DNA of 64,000 nt from Sulfitobacter geojensis (GTDB taxonomy: Bacteria > Pseudomonadota > Alphaproteobacteria > Rhodobacterales > Rhodobacteraceae). Position numbers and translations under genes: made by a program. The notes under the pieces were generated by a model. It searched no databases and was not told the DNA's origin. It saw nothing but the letters and a program-made list of their open reading frames with translations. Within the stretch, counting starts at the first letter, position 1. The number at the start of each line of letters is the position of its first letter. The stretch is taken from positions 3,224,001-3,288,000 of the forward strand of contig NZ_JASE01000005.1 of the NCBI RefSeq assembly GCF_000622325.1, in the 5' to 3' direction. Positions 35,039 to 43,996 of the stretch are shown piece by piece.

Positions 35039-36264
35039 AACGGGTCGTCGTCACAGGTCTTGGCATTGTTTCATCCATCGGGAACAACGCCGAAGAAGTC
35101 ACAGCCGCGCTCAAAGCGGGTACATCAGGTATTGAAGCAAGCCCCGAGATGACGGAGCACGGTTTCCGCTCTCAGGTCGCAGGCACGCTCAAGATCAATG
35201 TCGCGGATCACATCGACAAACGTACCCTGCGTTTCATGGGACAAGGCGCGGCCTATGCCTATATCGCCATGCAGCAGGCCATTGCCGATGCAGGTCTGGA
35301 CGAGGAAACAATCAGCAATCCGCGCACCGGACTCATTGCAGGTTCCGGCGGGCCCTCCACTTCTGCCATGAAGACAGCGCATGATATCGTTGACAAGACC
35401 GGTGCGACCAAGCGCATCGGGCCTTTTGCAGTACCGAAATGCATGTCCTCGACCATCAGCGCCAACCTTTCCACCGCGTTCAAGATCAAAGGGATCAACT
35501 ATTCGATCACCTCGGCCTGCTCGACCTCGCTGCATTGCATCGGGTCCGCTGCGGAACAAATCATGCTGGGCAAACAGGATGTGATGTTTGCAGGTGGCGG
35601 TGAAGAACTGGACTGGACGCTGTCTTGTCTGTTCGACGCCATGGGCGCGATGAGTAGCAAATATAACGATACGCCAGAGAAAGCCTCCCGCGCTTTCGAC
35701 GCCAACCGCGACGGCTTTGTGATCACCGGCGGTGGCGGCATGGTTGTGCTGGAAGACCTCGATCATGCGCTGGCGCGTGGAGCCACGATCTATGCCGAAG
35801 TGACCGGCTTTGCTGCCACATCCGACGGGCACGACATGGTCGCGCCGTCGGGCGAAGGCGGCACACGCGCCATGCAACTGGCATTAGAAACCCTGCCCGA
35901 AGGCCGCAAGGTCAGCTATATCAACGCGCACGGCACCTCGACCCCTGTAGGTGATGTGGGCGAGATCGAAGCAGTCCGCCGTGTATTTGGTCAAGGCAGC
36001 ACACCACCTGTCAGCTCCACCAAGTCTATGACTGGCCACGGTCAGGGTGCTGCTGGGGCGATGGAAGCGATCTTCTGCTTGTTGATGCTCAAGGATGATT
36101 TCATCACACCGTCGATTAACGTCGAAACGCTCGATCCCGCGCTGGAAGCCTCCGAAATCGCCACGACGCTGGTCGAGAATGCGGGCCTCGATTCCGTGAT
36201 GACTAATTCATTCGGATTTGGCGGCACCAACGGATCAATGATCCTGTCGAAATACAAAGGATAG
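35035..36264 (+). CDS. fabB: Beta-ketoacyl-ACP synthase I
   Basis: This 409-residue thiolase-fold enzyme condenses malonyl-ACP with acyl-ACP in elongation, including the unsaturated branch. Active-site Cys162 is in SACSTSLHC; the histidines are in [12 protein letters not shown] and [14 protein letters not shown], and the C-terminus ends [21 protein letters not shown] lies about nine bases before the ATG. It is co-directional with fabI nine bases downstream. A 10-codon ORF overlaps its start. Confidence 0.96.
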   Translation: MKRVVVTGLGIVSSIGNNAEEVTAALKAGTSGIEASPEMTEHGFRSQVAGTLKINVADHIDKRTLRFMGQGAAYAYIAMQQAIADAGLDEETISNPRTGLIAGSGGPSTSAMKTAHDIVDKTGATKRIGPFAVPKCMSSTISANLSTAFKIKGINYSITSACSTSLHCIGSAAEQIMLGKQDVMFAGGGEELDWTLSCLFDAMGAMSSKYNDTPEKASRAFDANRDGFVITGGGGMVVLEDLDHALARGATIYAEVTGFAATSDGHDMVAPSGEGGTRAMQLALETLPEGRKVSYINAHGTSTPVGDVGEIEAVRRVFGQGSTPPVSSTKSMTGHGQGAAGAMEAIFCLLMLKDDFITPSINVETLDPALEASEIATTLVENAGLDSVMTNSFGFGGTNGSMILSKYKG

Positions 36265-36273
36265 GATCACAAT

Positions 36274-37065
36274 ATGTCTGACCTGCTCAAAGGAAAACGC
36301 GGCCTGATTATGGGGGTCGCCAACGAACGCTCCATCGCTTGGGGCATCGCAAAAGCGATGGCCAAAGCCGGTGCGGAGCTGGCGTTCACCTATCAGGGCG
36401 AGGCTTTCGGCTCGCGGCTGAAACCGCTGGCTGAAAGTGTCGGGTCAGATTTCATGGTCGATGTCGACGTGACGGATGACGCGTCACTCGATGCCGCGTT
36501 CGAACAGTTAGGTGTCCGCTGGCCGACAATTGATTTTGTCGTCCACGCCATCGCGTTTTCGGATAAATCCGAGCTGACGGGGCGCTTTCTGAACACCAGC
36601 CGTGCGAATTTCAAGCATTCGATGGATATCTCTGCCTACAGCTTTATCGAAGTTGCACGCCGCGCCCATCCGATGATGGTTGAAAACGGCGGCACCTTGA
36701 TGACGCTGACCTATCAGGGCAGCAACCGCGTTGTACCGAACTACAATGTGATGGGTGTGGCCAAGGCCGCGCTGGAAAGTGCCACACGCTATCTGGCAAA
36801 TGATCTGGGCCCCGAAGGCATCCGCGTGAACGCCATTTCCCCCGGTCCGATGAAAACACTGGCCGGTGCGGCCATTGGTGGTGCGCGTAAAACCTACAAA
36901 CACACCGACCAGAATGCTCCGATGCGCAGCAATGCGACTTTGGAAGCCGTGGGTGGTACTGCGGTTTATCTCGCCTCGGACGCCGGGGCTTGCACCACGG
37001 GTGAGATCATCCGCGTGGACGGCGGATTTCACGTTCTCGGCATGCCGCAGCAGGAGTTTCTGTAA
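36274..37065 (+). CDS. fabI: Enoyl-ACP reductase (NADH)
   Basis: This 263-residue SDR-type reductase completes each fatty-acid elongation cycle. It shows the FabI signatures GLIMGVANERSIAWGIA (about 11-27), the catalytic Tyr/Lys in NYNVMGVAKAALE and the RVNAISPGPMKTLAG block. FabI is the target of triclosan; the residues of the inhibitor site were not examined. Nine bases separate it from fabB, so both are on one mRNA. A dispersed repeat follows its stop. Confidence 0.96.
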   Translation: MSDLLKGKRGLIMGVANERSIAWGIAKAMAKAGAELAFTYQGEAFGSRLKPLAESVGSDFMVDVDVTDDASLDAAFEQLGVRWPTIDFVVHAIAFSDKSELTGRFLNTSRANFKHSMDISAYSFIEVARRAHPMMVENGGTLMTLTYQGSNRVVPNYNVMGVAKAALESATRYLANDLGPEGIRVNAISPGPMKTLAGAAIGGARKTYKHTDQNAPMRSNATLEAVGGTAVYLASDAGACTTGEIIRVDGGFHVLGMPQQEFL

Positions 37066-37106
37066 GGCGTTGAACGCTGGCACCTGCATTATGTGGTGAG
37101 TGCGGA

Positions 37107-37127
37107 CAGTATATAAGGCCAAAAAGA
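37107..37127 (-). repeat. Dispersed intergenic repeat, copy D (short)
   Basis: On minus it reads CTCTTTTTGGCCTTATATAC, matching the leader of copies A-C, and lies between the convergent fabI and RNA methyltransferase genes. The hairpin modules are missing. The gap 37066-37174 holds nothing else recognised. Confidence 0.6.
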
Positions 37128-37174
37128 GGAGGGGCGTGGGGGTATACTTGCGCACGCGGCCCTCGGATCAAACC

Positions 37175-38290
37175 TTAGCGCAGCGCGGGGGTCTGCCACA
37201 GCCAGACCTTCATGCCGCCATGTGCAATCGGCGGCCCTTGGGGTTTCCATGGCAGCCCGGTGGCCTTTGCCAATGCCGGTTCGGACGTTACCATGCCCAC
37301 GCGCCAGCCTTTGAACTCCGCCAGCATCGTCGCGCCGAAGGAGCCGTATAGCGCATAAAGAAGTTTTTTATTGCCGATCCGCCCGCCGTAGGGTGGATTT
37401 ACCATGACCAGACCGGCCGGGCCTGCAGGCGGGCGCACTTCTGCCGCGCCGTGGCAGGAAAAGGCTGTGCATTCTGAAACTCCTGCGCGTTCGGCATTCT
37501 TTGCGGCGTTGCGCACAGCGCCTGCGTCGCGATCGGAGCCGAAAAAGCGCAAGCCATGCGGCGTTTTTGTCTGCGTGCGCCTTAGTGTTTCGTAAATTGC
37601 AGGATCAAAAGAAGCGAGTTGTTGAAAGGCAAAGCCGCGGCTGCGTCCCGGTTGCAAACCTGCCGCGATTTCAGCAGCTTCGATCACGAAGGTGCCTGAT
37701 CCGCACATCGGGTCGACCAGTGGCTCTGTGCCTGTATAACCGCATTGGCGCAGCATCAGCGCCGCAAGGTTTTCGCGCATCGGCGCTTTGCCAACCGCTT
37801 CCTTGTGGCCACGGATATGCAGCGCCTCGCCGGTTGTATCCAGACTGATTGTCACCTGATTGTCGTTGATCCGTACCTTCACCATCATCTCGGCTTCGGG
37901 GGACAGAGTAATGCCATGGCTTTCTGTCAAAGCCCGCTCGATCCGTTCGGACGCGGCCTTGGCGTGATAGATTTTGGAGGCTTTACAGGTCACTTGCACC
38001 CGCACAGGCACATCGGCCCGCAGCACTGCGCCCCAGTCGAATTTGCGCGCACGTTTATCCAGCTGCGCAAGGTGAAAGGCCATAAACGCGCCGATCCGCA
38101 CCAGCACGCGCACAGCTCCACGCAAGTTCAGGTTGGCGCGCCACACGTCGGGCCACCCCCCTGTGATCGTGACGCCGCCGGCGCCCGCAACGGGGTTGGT
38201 GAACCCTTGTTCAACAACTTCCTGCAACAGGACGGGTTCGAGACCGGGGGCGCAGACGAGGAATATCTCAAAGGGATCAGCGGTGTTCAT
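37175..38290 (-). CDS. THUMP-domain RNA methyltransferase
   Basis: This 371-residue protein has an N-terminal THUMP domain (about 45-155: RVQVTCKASKIYHAKAASERIERAL) and a C-terminal UPF0020/Rossmann methyltransferase domain with LVDPMCGSGTFVIEAAEIA (SAM motif I, about 193-211) and the catalytic VMVNPPYGGRIG. This is the plan of RlmL-type 23S rRNA guanine-N2 methyltransferases (m2G2445); the second RlmK domain is absent. Target base is inferred only. It converges with fabI. Confidence 0.9.
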   Translation of the reverse strand: MNTADPFEIFLVCAPGLEPVLLQEVVEQGFTNPVAGAGGVTITGGWPDVWRANLNLRGAVRVLVRIGAFMAFHLAQLDKRARKFDWGAVLRADVPVRVQVTCKASKIYHAKAASERIERALTESHGITLSPEAEMMVKVRINDNQVTISLDTTGEALHIRGHKEAVGKAPMRENLAALMLRQCGYTGTEPLVDPMCGSGTFVIEAAEIAAGLQPGRSRGFAFQQLASFDPAIYETLRRTQTKTPHGLRFFGSDRDAGAVRNAAKNAERAGVSECTAFSCHGAAEVRPPAGPAGLVMVNPPYGGRIGNKKLLYALYGSFGATMLAEFKGWRVGMVTSEPALAKATGLPWKPQGPPIAHGGMKVWLWQTPALR

Positions 38291-38414
38291 CTGCTCTCTT
38301 TAGAGACAATTTTTGGCGGGCACGAGCACCGTTTTGCGTAACATTTGCTTTGCCCAACGCTAATATTCCAGAATCCGCCACGATTTCGCCAGCATCACAG
38401 CCTATCCCGCACCT

Positions 38415-38825
38415 ATGAGTTTTCGTGACATTTATTCAAACGAGGTGCTGGAATCGCGCCGCGCGCGGTCGCAACGGGCACGGTTCTGGGGAAAGGTTGT
38501 CAGCATTGTTTTGATGTTGACCGTTGCCGTGACCCTGCGCACCGAACCGCAGTTGCGCAGCGCACTGGTATCGGCGGCAATGGCCGGCGCAATGCAGGTG
38601 ACAGGCCGATCAGTGCCCGCAACATCCCCCGATTTGACCGCCGCCTTTCAGGCCGTCCCGGCGAATACGCCCCCACCTGCAAGCGGCACACGCATGCGCG
38701 ACCGGATCAAGATCAACCGGCCGGGGTCCGGTGCCGACGCCGCCCCGCAGCAGGTCGACATGCAGGCACTCGCACGGGACTTGCAGAAAAAAATGGCGGC
38801 GCTCAACCGGAACGGCGATAAGTAA
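38415..38825 (+). CDS. Small single-helix membrane protein, unknown
   Basis: This 136-residue protein has a short basic N-terminal tail, one membrane helix (about 27-42) followed by an Ala/Pro-rich segment and a charged C-terminal coil (ALARDLQKKMAALNRNG). It lies between the RNA methyltransferase and the FKBP gene, pointing in the opposite direction from both. No family is recognised. Confidence 0.65.
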   Translation: MSFRDIYSNEVLESRRARSQRARFWGKVVSIVLMLTVAVTLRTEPQLRSALVSAAMAGAMQVTGRSVPATSPDLTAAFQAVPANTPPPASGTRMRDRIKINRPGSGADAAPQQVDMQALARDLQKKMAALNRNGDK

Positions 38826-38858
38826 CTGGTTCAAAACACGTCTGAACCAGACTTAAAC

Positions 38859-39290
38859 CTAACTTGAGATCGACATCAATTCGATGTCAAACTGCAAATC
38901 CTTACCGGCCAGCGGGTGATTGGCATCCAATGTGACCGTCGCCTCATCCAGTTCCACAACCATCACCGGCATTGCCTGACCGTCCGGCGTTTGCATTTCC
39001 AATGTTGTCCCCACTTCGATGGCCAGATCTGCCGGAATGCCTTCGCGCGGGATGGCCTGACGCATTTCAGGGTTCAGCGGGCCATAGGCATCGGCACAGG
39101 CGATCTGAACCGTTTTCTTGTCACCAACGCTCATGCCCGGCAGCGCCACGTCAAGGCCGGGAATGATCTGGCCGGAACCGACTTCGAATTCCAGCGGGTC
39201 GCGCCCTTGGGAACTGTCAAAGGTCGTGCCGTCCAGCAAGGTGCCGGTATAGTGGATAGCGACTGTGTCGCCTGATTTAACTTCAGTCAT
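38859..39290 (-). CDS. FKBP-type peptidyl-prolyl isomerase (SlyD-like)
   Basis: This 143-residue protein has an FKBP fold with VAIHYTGTLLDGTTFDSSQGRDPLEFEVGSGQIIPGLDVALPGM, and a SlyD-like insert-in-flap (about 70-120: PREGIPADLAIEVGTTLEMQTPDGQAMPVMVVELDE) followed by DANHPLAGKDLQFDIELMSI. It lacks the histidine-rich metal tail of E. coli SlyD. It likely assists folding through proline isomerisation. It stands alone. Confidence 0.92.
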   Translation of the reverse strand: MTEVKSGDTVAIHYTGTLLDGTTFDSSQGRDPLEFEVGSGQIIPGLDVALPGMSVGDKKTVQIACADAYGPLNPEMRQAIPREGIPADLAIEVGTTLEMQTPDGQAMPVMVVELDEATVTLDANHPLAGKDLQFDIELMSISS

Positions 39291-39482
39291 CGGTGTCTCC
39301 GAATTTCAGGGGAATGGGGGGAGGCCGCGTATCTGCGCGGGTGCTCCGGATTGGGGCGCAACCTGTCAAAGCCCCCGCATGATGTAAACCCCGCTGCAGT
39401 CACTTGCGCTTTGGTACAATTTCAGGGGTTTTTCACGCGTGCTTGCCGTGACAATCTGACCCTAAATCAGGAAAGGCCGACC

Positions 39483-40169
39483 ATGCCCATCACCACATGT
39501 GTTTTCGACGCTTACGGCACCTTGTTCGATGTCGGAGCCGCCGCCCGCCAAGCCGCCGCAGAACCGGATTTCGCCGCCATAAAAGACGACTGGATGGCCT
39601 TGGCCGAACATTGGCGCCAAAAACAGCTGTCCTATTCATGGCTGCGTGCCGTTGCAGGGGCGCATACGGATTTTTGGGAGGTTACCGAAAACGGGTTGGA
39701 CTGGGCATTGGAAAAAACAGGCCATGCGCGCGATCCAGAATTGCGCGAACGCTTGCTGGCGCTTTATTGGGAATTACAGGCCTACCGCGAAGTGCCCGAG
39801 ATGCTGACACGCCTAAAAGCTGCCGGATTGAACACCGCCATCCTGTCCAACGGATCGCCAGAGATGCTGGAAGGTGCTGTGCGCTCGGCTGGTATTGAAG
39901 GCGTGGTTGATGTGTCCCTGTCGGTACAAAGCGTTGGCATCTTCAAACCGGATTCCCGTGTTTACGATCTGGTTGGTGGCCATTTCGGGTGCGAAAAATC
40001 GGAAGTTTTGTTTGTGTCCTCCAACGGCTGGGACGCGGCGGCGGCGACGGGGTACGGGTTTACCACGGCGTGGGTCAACCGCGCTGGCGATCCGATGGAC
40101 CGCCTGCCCTGGTCGCCGAAACATGTGTTGACGGATCTGACTGGCATTCCAGCGCTGGCAGGCATCTGA
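39483..40169 (+). CDS. Haloacid dehalogenase type II
   Basis: This 228-residue HAD hydrolase starts MPITTCVFDAYGTLFD; the nucleophile Asp (about residue 9), the WRQKQLSYSW block, SNGSPEML and FVSSNGWDAAAATGYG follow the pattern of type II (S)-2-haloacid dehalogenases. The nucleophilic Asp replaces chlorine or bromine on 2-halocarboxylates by hydroxyl; natural halogenated acids are common in the sea. AAAGG lies before the ATG. The stop overlaps the next gene's start (TGATG), beginning a tightly packed plus-strand series. Confidence 0.88.
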   Translation: MPITTCVFDAYGTLFDVGAAARQAAAEPDFAAIKDDWMALAEHWRQKQLSYSWLRAVAGAHTDFWEVTENGLDWALEKTGHARDPELRERLLALYWELQAYREVPEMLTRLKAAGLNTAILSNGSPEMLEGAVRSAGIEGVVDVSLSVQSVGIFKPDSRVYDLVGGHFGCEKSEVLFVSSNGWDAAAATGYGFTTAWVNRAGDPMDRLPWSPKHVLTDLTGIPALAGI

Positions 40170-40993
40170 TGGCGCGGTTCACCACCTCTGACGGGCTGGC
40201 GATCCACTACACGGACGAAGGGTCCGGCCTGCCAATCCTGTGTCTGGCCGGCTTGACGCGCACCGAAGCGGATTTTGATTACGTCACCCCGCATCTGTCC
40301 GGTAACCGTTTGATCAAGATGGATTATCGTGGGCGCGGGCAGTCGGATTTCGATCCTGACTGGCAAAACTATGCGCTGCCGGTTGAATGCCGTGACGTGC
40401 TGGAGCTGCTGGCCCATCTGGGGCTGGAAAAGGTGGCGGTGCTGGGCACCTCACGCGGCGGGCTGAATGCCATGGGGCTGGCCGCTGCCGCCAAGGACCG
40501 CCTGTTGGGGGTGGCCCTGAATGACGTCGGACCGGTGATCGAACCCGCAGGGCTGGACATGATCCGCCACTACATCGGTCGCCCGCCGGCGGCGAAAACC
40601 CATGCAGACGCCGCCGCCGCCATGGCACGCGCCTTTCCAGAATTTCGCGATGTGCCTGACAGCCGTTGGATGGCGGAGGCCGAAAAGCACTACGTGCAGA
40701 CCGATACCGGTCTTGCCATCACATATGATCCGCATCTGCGCGACGCGGTACTGGCCGCCATGGACGGACCTGACGTTGATCTTTGGCCGTTCTTTGATGC
40801 TTTGGCTGGTTTGCCGCTGGCCTGTATCTGGGGCGAAGGATCAAACTTGCTGAGCGAAGCGACCGTGCGTGAGATGCAATCGCGCCGGCCTGATATGATC
40901 CTCGGCTCTGTCCCGGGGCGGGGCCATGTGCCGTTTCTGGACGAACCCCAGTCGATAGCTGCCTTGCACAAATGGATCGGAGAAATGCAATGA
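40169..40993 (+). CDS. Alpha/beta-hydrolase fold protein
   Basis: This 274-residue protein has the nucleophile elbow VLGTSRGGLNA (Ser about 96), an oxyanion-type segment near PILCLAGLTR and the catalytic histidine in GRGHVPFLDEP near the C-terminus. The ATG overlaps the dehalogenase stop, so translation is coupled. Family members hydrolyse esters, lactones or C-C bonds; the enol-lactonase-like length and its operon partners suggest lactone or ester cleavage, which is inference. Confidence 0.85.
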   Translation: MARFTTSDGLAIHYTDEGSGLPILCLAGLTRTEADFDYVTPHLSGNRLIKMDYRGRGQSDFDPDWQNYALPVECRDVLELLAHLGLEKVAVLGTSRGGLNAMGLAAAAKDRLLGVALNDVGPVIEPAGLDMIRHYIGRPPAAKTHADAAAAMARAFPEFRDVPDSRWMAEAEKHYVQTDTGLAITYDPHLRDAVLAAMDGPDVDLWPFFDALAGLPLACIWGEGSNLLSEATVREMQSRRPDMILGSVPGRGHVPFLDEPQSIAALHKWIGEMQ

Positions 40994-41961
40994 ACATCGA
41001 AATGATCCGCGCTGCGGCAAAACGGATTGAAGGGCACGCACGGCGCACGCCTTTACTGAATTCGCCGTTTCTCGACGAACACGCGGGGCGGCGCGTCTGG
41101 GTCAAGGCGGAATGCCTGCAACACACCGGCAGCTTCAAATTCCGCGGCGCATGGTCGGCGCTATCCGCGCTTTATCCGGCGATACGCGCCAAAGGGGTCA
41201 TCGCCTTTTCCAGCGGGAATCACGCGCAGGGTGTGGCCTTGGCCGCCAAGAAACACGGCGTTTCGGCCGTCATCGTAATGCCAGCTGACAGCCCTGCCCT
41301 GAAACTGGCCAACACCCGCGCTTACGGGGCCGAAGTGATCACCTATGATCGCGCTACCGAAGACCGCGACGCGATCGGTGAACGGCTAAGCGAAGAGCGC
41401 GGCCTGACCTTGATCAAACCCTTTGACGAACCACAGGTGATCGCAGGGCAAGGTACTTGCGGGCTGGAAATCGCCGCGCAAGCCGCCGAACAAGGCATTG
41501 AAAACGCGGACGTTATCGTATGCTGCGGCGGGGGTGGTCTGACCTCCGGCATTGCCTTGGCACTTGAGGCTGACGCCCCTACCCTGCGCGTGCGCCCTGC
41601 AGAACCCGAAGGGTTCGAAGACGTGGCCCGCTCGCTTGCTTCTGGCAAAATCGAACGCAATGCACAGCTTTCGGGCAATATTTGCGATGCGATTATCACG
41701 CCGCAACCCGGTCATATCACCTTTCCCATCATGCAGCGGCTGTGCGGCAGCGGGCTGGCGGTTACCGAAGACGAGGCACTGCGCGCAATGGCCCATGCGT
41801 GGAACCGGTTGAAGATCGTTGTCGAACCCGGCGGGGCAGTCGCCCTCGCCGCCGCACTGTTTCATGCAGACAAGATTGAAGGTGACGATGTGATCGTCAC
41901 TGTTTCGGGGGGCAACGTAGATGCACCAATGTTCGCCCGCGCCTTGGAGACCCTGACATGA
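40990..41961 (+). CDS. Threonine/serine dehydratase (PLP-dependent, no ACT domain)
   Basis: This 323-residue fold-type II PLP enzyme has the PLP lysine in TGSFKFRGAWSAL (about residue 50), AFSSGNHAQGVALAA and the phosphate-binding glycine-rich VVCCGGGGLTSGIALALE. It lacks the C-terminal ACT-like regulatory domain of biosynthetic IlvA, so it resembles catabolic threonine/serine dehydratases or hydroxy-amino-acid dehydratases (3-hydroxyaspartate type). It overlaps the hydrolase gene (ATGA) and the next gene (ATGA). Confidence 0.87.
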   Translation: MNIEMIRAAAKRIEGHARRTPLLNSPFLDEHAGRRVWVKAECLQHTGSFKFRGAWSALSALYPAIRAKGVIAFSSGNHAQGVALAAKKHGVSAVIVMPADSPALKLANTRAYGAEVITYDRATEDRDAIGERLSEERGLTLIKPFDEPQVIAGQGTCGLEIAAQAAEQGIENADVIVCCGGGGLTSGIALALEADAPTLRVRPAEPEGFEDVARSLASGKIERNAQLSGNICDAIITPQPGHITFPIMQRLCGSGLAVTEDEALRAMAHAWNRLKIVVEPGGAVALAAALFHADKIEGDDVIVTVSGGNVDAPMFARALETLT

Positions 41962-43157
41962 CTGAATTCACCATCGCCAGTTTCAACGTGAAAAACCTGA
42001 TCGGGGCGGACAAGGAATATTACAAATTCCAATCCTACACGCCGGAAGAATACGCGTGGAAAGAGGACTGGCTGGCCGATCAATTGGTGACTCTGAACGC
42101 CGATATCGTTGGTTTTCAAGAGATTTTTGAAGAGGACGCCCTGCGCAGCACCATCGCACGTGCAGATCGCAACGGGGCGGAAAACAACGCCGAAGCCCTG
42201 CCCGGCCCTGATAAGCGATACCGCAAACGCGCGATTTTCCAACATCTGAGCTATGGTGCCTACACGGATGCCGCCCTCGCATTTGCCCCCAATATCCATG
42301 ACGGGGAGGCAGGAAACAGACGCCCCGGTGTCGCCATCCTGTCACGGCTTGGATTTGCCGAAGACCCTGAAATCATTCAGGATCTAGGTGCCCCTTTCAA
42401 AATACCGTTCCAGAAATTTGGCGGGGATGAAGGTGGATTTTTCACCATACAGAAACTAAGCCGACCGATCCTGAAAGTGCGCGTGCCAGTAGGCGATGAG
42501 GTTGTCACAGTTTTTAACTGCCACCTGAAATCCAAGCTCGGCGAATTCATCCGTCCCGATGGTGCCGAATTCGCCCATGAGTCCGATCTGACCAACTACG
42601 ATCCCGTGGGCCGCGCTTTGGGGGCCGCACGCGCTGCGATGCGCCGCATGGCCGAAGCCTGGGTTTTGCGCGGTGCCATCATCGGTGAATTGCGACGGGG
42701 ACGCCCCGTGATTGTGCTGGGCGATCTGAACGACAGCGAGAATGCCGTGAGTTCCGAAATCATCAGCGGCGAGGTGCCGTTCAAAAACTACGCGTGGATG
42801 CTGCGCCACGACGCGGAACATCGCGCAGATCGCTATTCTGACGCCGAAAGCGCACAGATCACCGAAGACATCGAAAGCGTCCGTCTGCATTCCGCCGAAC
42901 GCATCTTCGTCAAGAAATCGCTGCGCGACATGGTCTATACCTCGGCCTTTGGCGGCATCTACGAAAGCATTGACCAGATCCTGATGTCACGCCATTTCAT
43001 CCCGGACTGGGCGGGGCATATTGGCGAAATGTCATATTTTTCCGTTCTCAACGACCATCTGACCGATGGCAGCCACCCCGAAGCCCCCTATAACAAGCTT
43101 GCCTCCGATCACGGTCAGATCATGGCAACCATCCAATTGCGAAGGGCCCCCAAATGA
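41958..43157 (+). CDS. Endonuclease/exonuclease/phosphatase family protein
   Basis: This 399-residue protein has the EEP-family motifs: FNVKNL (start), GFQEIFEE (metal glutamate), VFNCHLKSK (catalytic histidine), VLGDLNDSENA and the C-terminal SDHGQIMA. EEP members cleave nucleic acids or phosphoesters of lipids and sugars. No signal peptide is seen, so it is cytoplasmic. It overlaps both neighbours by four bases, unusual company for a nuclease; a phosphodiesterase role on a metabolite would fit better. Substrate unknown. Confidence 0.82.
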   Translation: MTEFTIASFNVKNLIGADKEYYKFQSYTPEEYAWKEDWLADQLVTLNADIVGFQEIFEEDALRSTIARADRNGAENNAEALPGPDKRYRKRAIFQHLSYGAYTDAALAFAPNIHDGEAGNRRPGVAILSRLGFAEDPEIIQDLGAPFKIPFQKFGGDEGGFFTIQKLSRPILKVRVPVGDEVVTVFNCHLKSKLGEFIRPDGAEFAHESDLTNYDPVGRALGAARAAMRRMAEAWVLRGAIIGELRRGRPVIVLGDLNDSENAVSSEIISGEVPFKNYAWMLRHDAEHRADRYSDAESAQITEDIESVRLHSAERIFVKKSLRDMVYTSAFGGIYESIDQILMSRHFIPDWAGHIGEMSYFSVLNDHLTDGSHPEAPYNKLASDHGQIMATIQLRRAPK

Positions 43158-43942
43158 AAATGTTCGATACCGGCGATGTCCGCCTGCACTACCGCATTGA
43201 CGGGCCTGATGATGGACCCACGGTGGTCTTTGCCAACTCTTTGGGCACCGATATGCGCCTGTGGGATCCGATTCTGCCGATGCTGCCTGCGGGGTTGCGC
43301 CTGATCCGTTATGACAAGCGCGGGCACGGGTTATCGTCCTGCCCGGACGGGCCCTATTCGATGGGGGCTTTGGTCACCGATGTGGAACGTTTGCTGGACC
43401 ATCTGGGCGTCAGGGAATGCGTTTTTGTCGGCCTGTCGATTGGCGGCATGATCGCACAGGGGCTGGCCGTCAAACGGCTGGATCTGATGCGCGCGATGGT
43501 GTTGTCCAACACCGCAGCAAAAATCGGCACCCCCGCGATGTGGGACGACCGTATTGCAGCCGTGAATGCGGGTGGTGTTGAGGCCTTGGCAGACGCCGTG
43601 ATGGAACGCTGGTTCTCGGCCGGTTTTCGCAAAACACCTGAGCTTGAGTTATGGCGCAACATGTTGGTGCGGGGCGAAGACGCTGGATATGCCGGATGTT
43701 CCGCCGCGATTTCTGGAACGGATTTCTATTCTCCCACCGCTAGTTTGCGCCTGCCGACGCTGGGCATCGCCGGTGCCGAAGACGGATCAACCCCGCCCGA
43801 TCTGGTGCGCGAAACAACCGATCTGATTCCCGGTTCGAAATTTCACCTGATCCGCAAAGCGGGCCATTTGCCCTGTGTCGAACAACCGGTTGAATATGCC
43901 GCGGTGCTTAGCGATTTCCTGAAAGGCGTTGGCCATGTCTGA
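43154..43942 (+). CDS. pcaD: 3-oxoadipate enol-lactonase
   Basis: This 262-residue alpha/beta hydrolase resembles PcaD, which opens 3-oxoadipate enol-lactone in protocatechuate degradation. N-terminal MFDTGDVRLHYRIDGPDDGPTVVFANSLGTDMRLWDP, the serine elbow VGLSIGGMIAQGLA (Ser about 95) and the catalytic histidine in RKAGHLPCVEQP match. It overlaps the EEP gene. The pca genes normally following pcaD (pcaC, pcaH, pcaG) are absent; a short ORF and then pcaB come next. Confidence 0.87.
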   Translation: MKMFDTGDVRLHYRIDGPDDGPTVVFANSLGTDMRLWDPILPMLPAGLRLIRYDKRGHGLSSCPDGPYSMGALVTDVERLLDHLGVRECVFVGLSIGGMIAQGLAVKRLDLMRAMVLSNTAAKIGTPAMWDDRIAAVNAGGVEALADAVMERWFSAGFRKTPELELWRNMLVRGEDAGYAGCSAAISGTDFYSPTASLRLPTLGIAGAEDGSTPPDLVRETTDLIPGSKFHLIRKAGHLPCVEQPVEYAAVLSDFLKGVGHV

Positions 43943-43994
43943 TCATTCGCCCCGCGTTTCGGTCCGGCCCTTTCTCTCAACAACGGACGTCTGA
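43935..43994 (+). pseudogene. 19-codon ORF between pcaD and pcaB (possible deletion scar)
   Basis: ATG at 43935, overlapping the pcaD stop, opens MSDHSPRVSVRPFLSTTDV and ends TGA at 43992-43994, three bases before pcaB. In the alphaproteobacterial order pcaQDCHGB, pcaC-H-G lie exactly here. The ORF may be the scar of a deletion joining a start-like and an end-like piece, but it could also be a chance ORF. Confidence 0.3.
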
Positions 43995-43996
43995 AC

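Noticed and set aside
39351-39482. Longer N-terminus for the dehalogenase
   Set aside because: The extension is not HAD-like and the ATG at 39483 follows a clear AAAGG; it was excluded.
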